A stretch of DNA of 34,645 nt, taken from Clostridia bacterium (lineage in GTDB: Bacteria; Bacillota; Clostridia; Oscillospirales; CAG-272). A program made the translations under genes and the position numbers. The notes beneath the pieces are model-generated. The model was not told the origin of the DNA, did not search any database, and saw only the letters and a list, made by a program, of their open reading frames with translations. The DNA is taken from positions 1-34,645 of the forward strand of contig JAFXKJ010000090.1 of assembly GCA_017531765.1 (NCBI GenBank), written 5' to 3'. Below, piece by piece: positions 24,527-32,329 of the stretch. Position 1 is the first letter of the stretch; each line of letters begins with the position of its first letter.

Positions 24527-24980
24527 TTAGATACACCTCCAAGCAGGGAAATATGATTTCGATTTTTCTATCGGTTTTCGTGAGCTTTTCAAAGCTTACG
24601 GTAATGCTGTCACAGGGCAGCTCTCCACCAAGCTTCTCGCACCATTCACCGATGCAAACACCACCGTTTACATAGTCGTCAAAGCCGATTCCGTCAAGCT
24701 CATCACAACTTTCAATTCTGTAAAAATCAAAATGGTATAACGGTGTCTCACCGCGGAGATATTCGTTTACAATGGTATAAGTGGGACTTTTTACTCTGCT
24801 TCCTGGGGAGATCACCGAAGAAAATCCGCGGGTAAATACGGTTTTACCTGAACCGAGGTCGCCGTATATAGCGATAAAAGCACGCTTTATCCCTCTACCA
24901 ACAAGGCATTCAGCGAGCTTCACCCCAAGCTCATAGGTGGATCTTTCAGAGTCAGACTCAAAAATAAATGTGTTTGTCAC
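24507..24980 (-). CDS. tsaE: tRNA t6A synthesis ATPase TsaE
   Basis: TsaE is the P-loop ATPase that resets the TsaB-TsaD complex during t6A formation. The chosen 157-residue form starts at GTG 24980, with GGAGGA 7 nt upstream and its GTGA overlapping the stop of the RadC-like gene. The same frame continues to 25010, but that longer start has no SD. Motifs are Walker A GDLGSGKT (40-47), SPTYTIVNEY and the family-typical YHFDFYR, and the late GEWCEKL resembles the usual I-E-W region. TsaE and TsaB are neighbours in most bacteria. Confidence 0.96.
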   Translation of the reverse strand: MTNTFIFESDSERSTYELGVKLAECLVGRGIKRAFIAIYGDLGSGKTVFTRGFSSVISPGSRVKSPTYTIVNEYLRGETPLYHFDFYRIESCDELDGIGFDDYVNGGVCIGEWCEKLGGELPCDSITVSFEKLTKTDRKIEIIFPCLEVYLNVDLGI

Positions 24981-25489
24981 TTTGTTGTCCTCCGTCTGGG
25001 CTTGTAGCATCTTTCAAGCGTTCCTTCGTATTTGAGAAGCAAATAGTCAACCCCTGAAGTAATGTAGTGGCCGATGAATTCGGCAGAGCTATTTGCGTAG
25101 CGTACGGTTATCGCATCGGTGGTGACTTTGTCATCAATTGACGGAATCAGCGGCTTACCCTTGTGATTGTGCGCTACGAAAAAATATTTTACCCTCTTGT
25201 CTTCAAGTTCTGAGTCAATTGCATCGAGTATCGGCTCGGGAATAGGTAATCTTTCCTGCTTCAGCTTAACCGTTTTGAGTAATCTGTGTTTCTTGTCAAG
25301 GAACACGGCGAAAGCATATCCCGCACCCAAACCATAAGTCAGAAATCCGAGATAATAACCGATAGCTGAGATTGAATTAAGACACGGAGCAACACTTTTA
25401 GCTTCTGCAATTTCGAATGCAGTCCGTGCAAATGGTTTTACTTTTGAATTATCAGTGTTAATTTTTGTATTATCAGTATTATATGACAT
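24977..25489 (-). CDS. RadC-like JAMM/MPN-domain protein lacking the usual glutamate
   Basis: The 170-residue protein has a JAMM-like core of the RadC type: AFAVFLDKKHRLLKTV (59-74), then VAHNHKGKPLIPSIDD with His107, His109, Ser117 and Asp120 in the H-x-H-x7-S-x2-D spacing. Where RadC has the conserved Glu of E-H-F-x4-L, this protein has Gly57. It also lacks the N-terminal helix-hairpin-helix of full RadC. Zinc may bind, but peptidase activity is doubtful. RadC itself has no settled function. The start ATG 25489 overlaps the end of the hemolysin III gene by 11 bp; no SD is evident, so re-initiation is likely. The frame is open 35 codons further upstream inside that gene, which I reject. Its stop overlaps the tsaE start. 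Confidence 0.75.
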   Translation of the reverse strand: MSYNTDNTKINTDNSKVKPFARTAFEIAEAKSVAPCLNSISAIGYYLGFLTYGLGAGYAFAVFLDKKHRLLKTVKLKQERLPIPEPILDAIDSELEDKRVKYFFVAHNHKGKPLIPSIDDKVTTDAITVRYANSSAEFIGHYITSGVDYLLLKYEGTLERCYKPRRRTTK

Positions 25490-26153
25490 AGAAAAATATT
25501 GAGAAGAAATGAAGTAAACTGGCGAGTACCACAAAAATGTGGAAAAGCGAATGTATGTATTTTTTCTTTTTACCCAGACCGTAGAGAACTGCACCTATGG
25601 TGTACAGAATACCGCCGCCGAGAAGGAATGCGCTTCCCCAGAATCCGAGAGCCTCGAAGAGAGGTTTTGCGGTAAAGATCACGCACCAACCCATCCCGAG
25701 ATAGCAAATCATTGAAAATACTTTGTATTTATTTAAGTCAATTGCTGTAAGAGTCACGGCAAGGGCTGCAATTCCCCACACAACACCGAACACTACCCAT
25801 CCGATGACCGGATCGATTTCCCGTAATGTACAGAGAGTGTACGGTGTATAGGTACCTGCGATCATAAAATAGATAGTGCAGTGGTCAATGACCTGAAGCA
25901 CTTTTTTTGCTGTGGGAGGACGTACACCGTGATACACACTTGACATCGTAAAAAGGCATATTACGGAAGCGGCGTAAATTGCACTGCCGATTACTCCCCA
26001 AGGGTTACCGTGGAGTGCCGAAAACACAACACACAGTGCGAGATAGACTACTCCGAGTCCCCCGCCGACAATGTGTGTAACCATATTCATTATTTCTTCT
26101 CCCTTAGTGTAATTCGGGAGGATCCTGTCTTTAAGTTTAGTTCTTTTTGCCAC
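25479..26153 (-). CDS. Hemolysin III / PAQR-family membrane protein
   Basis: The 224-residue protein has seven predicted membrane helices. PAQR-type residues are THIVGGGLG at the first helix, SSVYHGVRP with a histidine in the second, IDHCTIYFMIAGTYTPYTL in the third, and HSLFHIF near the end. These His, Ser and Asp residues form a metal site in family structures. Despite the name, most bacterial members are not shown to be toxins; lipid-linked or membrane-homeostasis roles have been proposed. The start is GTG 26153 with AGGG upstream. A later ATG at 26090 has a good SD, but it would remove the N-terminal KGEE segment that I judge conserved. It leads the operon with the RadC-like gene, tsaE, tsaB and rpiB. 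Confidence 0.9.
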   Translation of the reverse strand: MAKRTKLKDRILPNYTKGEEIMNMVTHIVGGGLGVVYLALCVVFSALHGNPWGVIGSAIYAASVICLFTMSSVYHGVRPPTAKKVLQVIDHCTIYFMIAGTYTPYTLCTLREIDPVIGWVVFGVVWGIAALAVTLTAIDLNKYKVFSMICYLGMGWCVIFTAKPLFEALGFWGSAFLLGGGILYTIGAVLYGLGKKKKYIHSLFHIFVVLASLLHFFSIFFYVI

Positions 26154-26184
26154 AAATGTACCCTGCTTTCTGAACTGTAAAAAT

Positions 26185-26213
26185 ATTATAGCAGTTTTTT
26201 CTTGTTAAGTCAA
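26185..26213 (-). promoter_or_regulatory. Promoter of the hlyIII-radC-like-tsaE-tsaB-rpiB operon
   Basis: On the minus strand TTGACT (26213-26208) and TATAAT (26190-26185) are 17 bp apart, 32 nt before the GTG start. Confidence 0.82.
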
Positions 26214-26243
26214 TGAAATTATCAAAATACAAGCAATGAGGGA

Positions 26244-28178
26244 TTACTGCTTTTCAAGAATTTCTCCGCTTCTGTATGCATTTATCAGTTTTTTAAGATC
26301 TTCGGCTTTTTCATATAACTCCATGCCGCGGTCAGTATCCGAAACGTTAAATCTTCTGCTGAGCTTTTCAACGATTCGGATGTCAGGTGTTTTATAATGA
26401 CCGTCTTCGGCGGGCTTGTGTTCAGCGAGCTGAAGGCTGTGGGAGTCATAGATCAGTGTATATCCCGCAATGCCGGTCTTTACTCGGTAAGCTTTTGAAA
26501 TACCTCCGTCAATTACAAAAAGTCTTCCGTCAGCCTTGACCGGGCTTTCACCTTCTTTTTGGTTTACGGGAACGTGTCCGTTTACAATGTGACCGTTTTC
26601 GGGATCAAGTCCGAACTCGGATAGAATTTTTTTGCAAACGTCAACATTTTGGCTCAAAGTGTAGTATGGATCAAACACTTCTTTGGCTTCCGGAATATCA
26701 CTGCCGATAAAGGTACGCTCGAAAAATGCCATTTTGTTTTTTCCGAAAAGGGGAGAATCCTTACCGCCCCAGAGATACCAAATATAATCCGAAGCAATTT
26801 CCTTTTCCTTTGTATCTGTAGGTGCAAAATACGCGCGTCTTATTACGTTTTCGATCTTATCAAGGAGTTCTTTACCGGAAACCTCACCGTCGGGAGTGAA
26901 CACTTTTCTGAAGGTCCCGTCATCACACATGGGAATACAACCGTGATAAAGGACGTTTCCGTTACATATCTTGTACATTCCGCCGCGGGTGAACATGAAT
27001 TTTATATGTTCGTTCAAAAGTCTGCTGTGTCTGAAGGAATTCTTAAGAACCTTCATAAGCTCCGCCTCGGAATCGGAAAGCTTTAACGGGTCTGAGGGAT
27101 CAACCGTGGGGAAGTTTTTGTCAAGCAGAGTGTAAGAGTTTCCGTTAAGGGTAATTATGCCGTTTTCAAAATCGATTTTACTGAAAAGATCTCTGTCATC
27201 CATACCGTATTCGGGATGGAGTGAGATTATGCTGCTTTCAAGCTTAAGCTGAATTATACTGATCGCTTTGTGCATCTTCGCAGTCAGAGACTTATCAATA
27301 ATGTCATATTTGACGTCATCGAGAGTTTTGGGCATAAACAGAGAACAGTCGTCCTCTGAATAAGCTTCAGCCGCAAACACGGACAGCGGTCTGAGATTAA
27401 GACCGTAACCGTCCTCAAGTACGTCAAGGCTGTTATAGCTGAGAGCAATTCTGATAACATTGGCGATGAGCGCAAGGTTACCCGAAGCGGCACCCATCCA
27501 GGATACGTCGTGGTTACCCCATTGAAAATCAATATGAGTTTGCTTAGTCAGCTCATTCATGATCTTGTCAGCGCGGGGACCTCGGTCGAATATGTCTCCG
27601 ATAATGTGGAGTCTGCCCACGGTCAGAGAACGGATCAGGAATGCAAGTTCAATTATAAAATCGTCGGCAATTTCCGTGTCAATTACGGTTCTGATGATTT
27701 CCTCGTAATAAAAATCCTTGTTTACGTCATCGGTAACGTTCAATAGCTCGTTCAACACGTAACCGAAGCTCTCGGGCATCTTGCTTCTTACGGCATAACG
27801 TGTATACTTGGCAGAGACCGCTTTACAAACGAGGATAAGTCTGTATACTGTCAGCCAACGCCATTCGTCGTTGAGACGGTTGTTTTTTTCAAGATTTTTG
27901 ATGTACTTTTCAGGATAGTAAATAAGCTGTGCAAGCTCTTCGCGGTCATGCTGTGAAACGCTCATTGAAAACACATCGTCAATTTTGAATTTGATCATGC
28001 CCGAAGCGCTTCTCAGCATATAAAGAAACGATTCGTGTTCACCGTGTAGATCACTGAAAAAATATTCTGTTGCTTTGGGAAGTGAACGCTTTGCATTCAG
28101 AGCTATAACCTCTGCCGCGGCAGAACGGATGTTGGGATATGTCTCCGAAAGAGCAAGCAAATACTTGTCGTTTTTCAA
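26244..28178 (-). CDS. fbp: Fructose-1,6-bisphosphatase, class III
   Basis: It removes the 1-phosphate of fructose 1,6-bisphosphate in gluconeogenesis. Class III enzymes belong to the calcineurin-like metallophosphatases. The 644 residues carry the metal-binding motifs SDLHGEHE (42-49), GDIFDRG (194-200) and GNHDVSW (221-227), and a late GHVPV. The length is typical of the Bacillota-specific class. The start is TTG 28178 with a perfect AGGAGG 8 nt upstream. It is preceded by a consensus promoter and appears to be a single-gene unit. No terminator is visible in the 90 nt before hlyIII. Confidence 0.96.
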   Translation of the reverse strand: MKNDKYLLALSETYPNIRSAAAEVIALNAKRSLPKATEYFFSDLHGEHESFLYMLRSASGMIKFKIDDVFSMSVSQHDREELAQLIYYPEKYIKNLEKNNRLNDEWRWLTVYRLILVCKAVSAKYTRYAVRSKMPESFGYVLNELLNVTDDVNKDFYYEEIIRTVIDTEIADDFIIELAFLIRSLTVGRLHIIGDIFDRGPRADKIMNELTKQTHIDFQWGNHDVSWMGAASGNLALIANVIRIALSYNSLDVLEDGYGLNLRPLSVFAAEAYSEDDCSLFMPKTLDDVKYDIIDKSLTAKMHKAISIIQLKLESSIISLHPEYGMDDRDLFSKIDFENGIITLNGNSYTLLDKNFPTVDPSDPLKLSDSEAELMKVLKNSFRHSRLLNEHIKFMFTRGGMYKICNGNVLYHGCIPMCDDGTFRKVFTPDGEVSGKELLDKIENVIRRAYFAPTDTKEKEIASDYIWYLWGGKDSPLFGKNKMAFFERTFIGSDIPEAKEVFDPYYTLSQNVDVCKKILSEFGLDPENGHIVNGHVPVNQKEGESPVKADGRLFVIDGGISKAYRVKTGIAGYTLIYDSHSLQLAEHKPAEDGHYKTPDIRIVEKLSRRFNVSDTDRGMELYEKAEDLKKLINAYRSGEILEKQ

Positions 28179-28218
28179 GGTATTAACCTCCTGAAGATTT
28201 CAGTTTCCGTATAAGAAT

Positions 28219-28247
28219 ATTATAATATAAATATAGTGAACTGTCAA
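28219..28247 (-). promoter_or_regulatory. Consensus promoter of the FBPase gene
   Basis: On the minus strand TTGACA (28247-28242) and TATAAT (28224-28219) are 17 bp apart, and both hexamers are perfect. They lie 41 nt before the TTG start codon. Confidence 0.85.
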
Positions 28248-28344
28248 AGGTTATTTGTGCGAATTCTCATTTTGTTTTTCTTGATTCTTTATTTTTCTTT
28301 CACTGCATAGAAATATACGAAGGAACAAGGAGGTTGCTCGGAGT

Positions 28345-29940
28345 ATGAAAACAGTAAATACTATAAACACTAAAAAAAGATTTTTGTTAAGTGCTGCTTT
28401 GATAGGTGGTGTAAATGTTCTCCTAAGAAGTATTTCCGTCAGCTTTAATGCGTATGTGTCAGCTAAAGCGGGGGCTGAGGGCATGGGACTTCTGAGTCTT
28501 GTTATGAGTGTGTTCGGTATGTCGGTAACACTTGCAACCTCGGGTATAAATCTTGCAGCAATGAGACTGACTGCGGAAAAACTTGCGCCCTTAGGGGAAT
28601 ATGGTGCAACAAGCTTACAATACCGAAGGTGTGTCAGGTCACTGATGACAAAATGCTGTATTTATTCCCTTTGCTTTGGAGTAACCACAGGGATTGGAGT
28701 TAATCTGCTGTCCGATTTTATAGGCGAGGTATTGCTTGAAGATTCAAGAACAGTACTGTCTATCAGAATTTTCTCTTACAGCTTACCTGCAATTTCTCTC
28801 TCAAGCGCACTTTCAGGGTATTTTACAGGAGTCAGAAAGGTTCACAAGAATGCTGCCGCGGCGATTATTGAACAAGGGGTAAAGATAATTTTAACTTCAA
28901 CGGCACTTTCACTAACAGTAATAGCTTTTTGCGATAAAATTGAGTATGCCTGCGTTGCAGTGGTAGGCGGCGGTGCACTGGCAGAGGGATTTTCTCTGAT
29001 CGTCAATTTTATCATGTACCTTGCGGATTCAAAAAGGCCTATGGGCAGTGCATTGAAAGCGGCGGGTTGTGGAGAGGAGATGACACGGCTCGGAGAGGTC
29101 AGAAAGGTCGCTCTCCCCATTGCCCTCGGAGCATACGCAAGGCAAGGACTTACAACGGCTGAGCATCTTTTTATTCCCCGCGGAATGAGGATGAGCGGAC
29201 TTGGCGGGGCAAGCTCCCTTGCAGCATACGGAATCCTTCAAGGCATGGTTTTTCCTCTGATACTCTTTCCCTCATCGGTTTTGTCATCGGCTGCCAATCT
29301 TCTGATCCCCGAGCTTGCGGAATGTATTTCGCTGGGAGACCGAAAACGTATAAAACGGATAGTATCAAAGGTGTTCAAGTGGGCGATCGTTTTTTCTGTG
29401 GGATGTACGGCGGTGTTTTTCGCTTTCTCGGACGTACTCGGTATGAAGATCTACGGCAGTGCGGATGCTTCACGTTACATAAGACTTTGCGCTCTTCTCG
29501 TTCCCGTGATGTATTTTGACATGACTGTAGACTGTATGCTGAAGGGGCTCGGTGAGCAGATCCATTCAATGAGGATCAATATCCTTGACTCAGCGCTGAG
29601 CCTGATCCTCGTTTTGATTCTCGTACCTGCTTTCGGAATTACAGGCTACATCATATCCGTTTATGTTTGTGAGGGACTGAACTGCCTTCTCAGCGTAATC
29701 AAGCTCTACAGAGTTTCGGGAAAACTGCCTGATTTGAAGTTTGACGGAATCCTGTCGGTTCTCAGCGGAGTTGCGGCTGTTATTCCATGTGCGGTGATAC
29801 CCGGCTTTTTGTCATCGGACAGTCATGTATATCTGAGAATTTCACTGTGTGTATTGATTTATTTGGCTACATATAATTTTTTTAACCTTCGAAAAACGAA
29901 AAAACTTCCAAATACAGTTGAAAATAACATCATTGGGTAG
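28345..29940 (+). CDS. SpoVB-like polysaccharide flippase (MOP superfamily)
   Basis: The 531-residue protein has about 14 hydrophobic helices and fits the stage V sporulation protein B / lipid-linked polysaccharide exporter family. The N-terminal region FLLSAALIGGVNVLLRSISV with AKAGAEGMGLLSLVMSVFG, and FPSSVLSSAANLLIPELAE in the middle, are typical. SpoVB family members are thought to move lipid-linked peptidoglycan precursors, in sporulation for cortex formation. MurJ-like or other export roles cannot be excluded. AAGGAGG lies 12 nt before the ATG, with GGAG closer. The 28248-28344 gap has no clear sigma-A promoter; a CATAGAAA sequence at 28306 only loosely recalls a sporulation sigma -10. 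Confidence 0.87.
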   Translation: MKTVNTINTKKRFLLSAALIGGVNVLLRSISVSFNAYVSAKAGAEGMGLLSLVMSVFGMSVTLATSGINLAAMRLTAEKLAPLGEYGATSLQYRRCVRSLMTKCCIYSLCFGVTTGIGVNLLSDFIGEVLLEDSRTVLSIRIFSYSLPAISLSSALSGYFTGVRKVHKNAAAAIIEQGVKIILTSTALSLTVIAFCDKIEYACVAVVGGGALAEGFSLIVNFIMYLADSKRPMGSALKAAGCGEEMTRLGEVRKVALPIALGAYARQGLTTAEHLFIPRGMRMSGLGGASSLAAYGILQGMVFPLILFPSSVLSSAANLLIPELAECISLGDRKRIKRIVSKVFKWAIVFSVGCTAVFFAFSDVLGMKIYGSADASRYIRLCALLVPVMYFDMTVDCMLKGLGEQIHSMRINILDSALSLILVLILVPAFGITGYIISVYVCEGLNCLLSVIKLYRVSGKLPDLKFDGILSVLSGVAAVIPCAVIPGFLSSDSHVYLRISLCVLIYLATYNFFNLRKTKKLPNTVENNIIG

Positions 29941-29946
29941 TATAAT
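29918..29946 (+). promoter_or_regulatory. Promoter of the tilS-hpt-ftsH operon
   Basis: TTGAAA (29918-29923) lies in the last codons of the spoVB-like gene, and TATAAT (29941-29946) begins right after its stop, 17 bp away. The expected transcript start at about 29953 falls at the first base of the structured leader. Confidence 0.65.
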
Positions 29947-29953
29947 ATATTTT

Positions 29954-30039
29954 GGTATCAATTTTATCTTGAATCAAACCCGGGGAAATGTTAAAATAAT
30001 CTCAGATAAAATTTTGCGGATTTAGTGAGGATTGATACC
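29954..30039 (+). promoter_or_regulatory. Nested inverted repeats in the leader of the tilS operon
   Basis: GGTATCAAT (29954-29962) pairs with ATTGATACC (30031-30039). Overlapping it, AATTTTATCT (29960-29969) pairs with AGATAAAATT (30004-30013). Both stems are perfect. They share AAT, so they stack as one long imperfect hairpin or compete at the join. The 3' arm ends 3 nt before the ATG at 30043. Confidence 0.5.
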
Positions 30040-30042
30040 GTT

Positions 30043-30273
30043 ATGTTAAAAAACAGAGCAGATAGATTTTTCGGAAGAATAATGAAGATCGCATGGGTCA
30101 TTCTTTCTCTTGCGGCGTTATACATATTGGGATATGTCGGGAATATATTTGCGAATCCTTGGGATTATCTCGAAAAGCTGACGATTGTCAAGGGAATGCT
30201 TGAAAATTTGCTTAGCGGATGCGCGGTACTCCTTGGCGGGGGAGCTCTGTTTGAATATCTTACTGATGAATAA
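30043..30273 (+). CDS. Small two-helix membrane protein, function unknown
   Basis: This 76-residue protein has two hydrophobic segments: about 14-36 (IMKIAWVILSLAALYILGYV) and about 54-72 (NLLSGCAVLLGGGALFEYL). A basic N-terminus MLKNRADRF suggests an N-in topology. I do not recognise the family. A GTG at 30025 in the same frame adds six residues and is an alternative start; GAGG at 30027-30030 is rather far (12 nt) from the ATG. It is the first gene of the tilS-hpt-ftsH transcription unit, 23 nt before tilS, with a structured leader directly upstream. Confidence 0.65.
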   Translation: MLKNRADRFFGRIMKIAWVILSLAALYILGYVGNIFANPWDYLEKLTIVKGMLENLLSGCAVLLGGGALFEYLTDE

Positions 30274-30296
30274 GTTTTTATAACGGGGAATGCGGC

Positions 30297-31715
30297 ATGA
30301 ATACGGCACTGAAGAAGTTTGAAAATAGTCTTGAAACTCTGGGACTTAAGAGTTTTACCGATAAGGCGGAGCGCTTTATCGTTGCGTTTTCAGGCGGTGC
30401 CGATTCGTGCCTTCTTCTTCATCTGGCACGGTATTATTTCGTTCCTCTGGGGAAGACGGTGGAGTGTGCCCATCTGAATCACATGATACGCGGGGGGGAA
30501 GCTGATAGGGATGAACAATTCTGTGTTGATACGGCAAAAAAGCTCGGAGTCAGAATTCATCTGCAAAGGGTCGATATTCCCGCGCTTGCCGAGAATGGAG
30601 GAAGCCTCGAAGAGGTTGCTCGCCGGGAAAGATATAAGTTTTTTTCATCTCTTGCGGCAGAACATATGAATACTGTGGTGTTAACTGCTCATAATGCAGA
30701 CGATAATCTGGAAACGGTAGTTTTCAATCTGGTTCGCGGGACGTCCATTGGCGGGCTTTGCGGAATTCCTCCCGTCAGAGAGGAAATTTACTTAAGACCC
30801 TTGCTGACATTTTCAAGTGAGGAGATACGCCGATGCTGTGATGACTCAGGTATTGATTACGTCACTGACAGTACCAATCTTCAAACGGACTATACGAGAA
30901 ATTATATAAGACACCGCGTGGTACCCGTGCTTCGGGAAATCAATCCCACACCTGAGGTTTCCGTCGGGAGAATGTGTTCCTCCTTACGCCTTGACAGAGA
31001 ATACTTGCAGCTTGAAGCTGAGAGATTTACTGCTGAAAAATGCAATTCGGGAATACCTACGTCAGAAACCGTAATGCTGCACGATTCCATACTGTCACGA
31101 GTGATCATAGGTAGTTTTGATAAGGCGGCGAGTTCACACGGTGTGGGTTTGCACCTTGAAAAGAAACACGTTGATGAAATTATCAGACATATACGAAAAG
31201 CTGAGGAAAAAGCTTTTTCCATCAGTCTCCCGGGAGACATGGTTTTCAGATGTGAAAATAAAGTTGGCGTTTTTCTCCATTCTTCACAGTGTGTGTCGGA
31301 AGTGGATTTATCTGAAACTATCCTTGAATTTGACAAACCTGTACTTAAAAACGGATATTCTGTTGTATTAACGAAAGATATAACGTCTTTTTTTCAAAAA
31401 AATGAAAATATTTACAATTTATCTATACACAAATCTCTAAAATTTGATAAAATAAAAGGTAACTTGAAAATCAGAGTTCGCCGAAACGGAGACCTCTTCC
31501 GATACGGCGGCATGACCCATAAAGTTAAGAAAATATTTTCTGAAAATAAGCTTTCAGCAATACAAAGACGTACATTACCCATTGTATGTGACGATAACGG
31601 CATTCTGTGGATCCCCGGATTTCCTCTCCGTGACGGGACTTACAGCGGAAACGGAGATACCGTTTATCTTGTTTGTTTGAAGGATGGATGTCAGGATTTA
31701 AAGATGGAGTGCTAA
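30297..31715 (+). CDS. tilS: tRNA(Ile)-lysidine synthetase
   Basis: TilS uses ATP to attach lysine to C34 of the CAU-anticodon tRNA-Ile, so that the tRNA reads AUA. The 472 residues have the PP-loop SGGADS at 32-37, the ATP-pyrophosphatase domain with HLNHMIRG and ARRERYKFF, and TAHNADDNLETV. A central helical domain and a C-terminal TilS domain follow (about 380-465, KIRVRRNGDLFRYGG). The length is normal for Bacillota. hpt begins 1 nt after its stop, and ftsH follows, an arrangement conserved from Bacillus to Clostridia. GGGGAA lies 7 nt before the ATG. Confidence 0.95.
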   Translation: MNTALKKFENSLETLGLKSFTDKAERFIVAFSGGADSCLLLHLARYYFVPLGKTVECAHLNHMIRGGEADRDEQFCVDTAKKLGVRIHLQRVDIPALAENGGSLEEVARRERYKFFSSLAAEHMNTVVLTAHNADDNLETVVFNLVRGTSIGGLCGIPPVREEIYLRPLLTFSSEEIRRCCDDSGIDYVTDSTNLQTDYTRNYIRHRVVPVLREINPTPEVSVGRMCSSLRLDREYLQLEAERFTAEKCNSGIPTSETVMLHDSILSRVIIGSFDKAASSHGVGLHLEKKHVDEIIRHIRKAEEKAFSISLPGDMVFRCENKVGVFLHSSQCVSEVDLSETILEFDKPVLKNGYSVVLTKDITSFFQKNENIYNLSIHKSLKFDKIKGNLKIRVRRNGDLFRYGGMTHKVKKIFSENKLSAIQRRTLPIVCDDNGILWIPGFPLRDGTYSGNGDTVYLVCLKDGCQDLKMEC

Positions 31716-31716
31716 T

Positions 31717-32289
31717 ATGCAGTATATTACAGAACACGTTCTCGGAAAAAATATTGACAGAGTTTTGATCTCAGAGGTGGAAATTGATTCTGCAGTTCGC
31801 AGAATTGCAGAGGAAATCGATAATTTTTCTCGGCAGAGTGGAAAGAATCTTCTTCTTTTGGGAATACTCAAAGGTAGTGTAGTGTTCATGGGTGACCTTA
31901 TGAAACGAATTAAGACACCTGTTGAAATCGACTTTATGAAGGTTTCCTCCTATGGTTCAGGCGCTGTTTCGTCCGGACGTATAAATATTATCCTTGACCT
32001 TGCGAGAAAGAATCTCCAGGACACAGATATCGTAATAATCGAAGATATTATCGACAGCGGAAGAACACTTTCGTATCTTGTTGACTATATGAAATTCAAT
32101 GGCGCGAATTCGGTAAAGACCTGCACGCTTCTTGATAAGCCCTCAAGACGTGTGGTTGATCTTGTTCCTGATTTTGTTGGATATGAGATTCCCGACGAGT
32201 TTGTTGTAGGTTACGGACTTGACTACGCAGAGCAGTACAGGGCGCTTCCTTACATAGGTGTACTGAAGAGCGAAGTATACAGTAAGTAA
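31717..32289 (+). CDS. hpt: Hypoxanthine(-guanine) phosphoribosyltransferase
   Basis: Hpt salvages hypoxanthine and guanine to IMP and GMP using PRPP. The 190 residues include LLLGILKGSVVFMGDL (46-61), the flexible-loop MKVSSYGSG, and the PRPP-binding motif VIIEDIIDSGRTL (106-118) with the acidic pair Glu109-Asp110. The C-terminal YEIPDEFVVGYGLDY contacts the purine. The length is standard. It sits between tilS and ftsH. GGAG is 7 nt before the ATG and lies in the end of tilS. Confidence 0.97.
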   Translation: MQYITEHVLGKNIDRVLISEVEIDSAVRRIAEEIDNFSRQSGKNLLLLGILKGSVVFMGDLMKRIKTPVEIDFMKVSSYGSGAVSSGRINIILDLARKNLQDTDIVIIEDIIDSGRTLSYLVDYMKFNGANSVKTCTLLDKPSRRVVDLVPDFVGYEIPDEFVVGYGLDYAEQYRALPYIGVLKSEVYSK

Positions 32290-32329
32290 TTATTTACCTA
32301 TAGTGGCGGAAAGGCTGGCACATTAACTG

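Noticed and set aside
25490..25594. 35-codon N-terminal extension of the RadC-like gene
   Set aside because: It would read the end of the hemolysin III gene in another frame and is not RadC-like.
28248..28344. Sporulation sigma-E promoter before the SpoVB-like gene
   Set aside because: CATAGAAA at 28306 resembles a -10, but no matching -35 element lies at the right distance.
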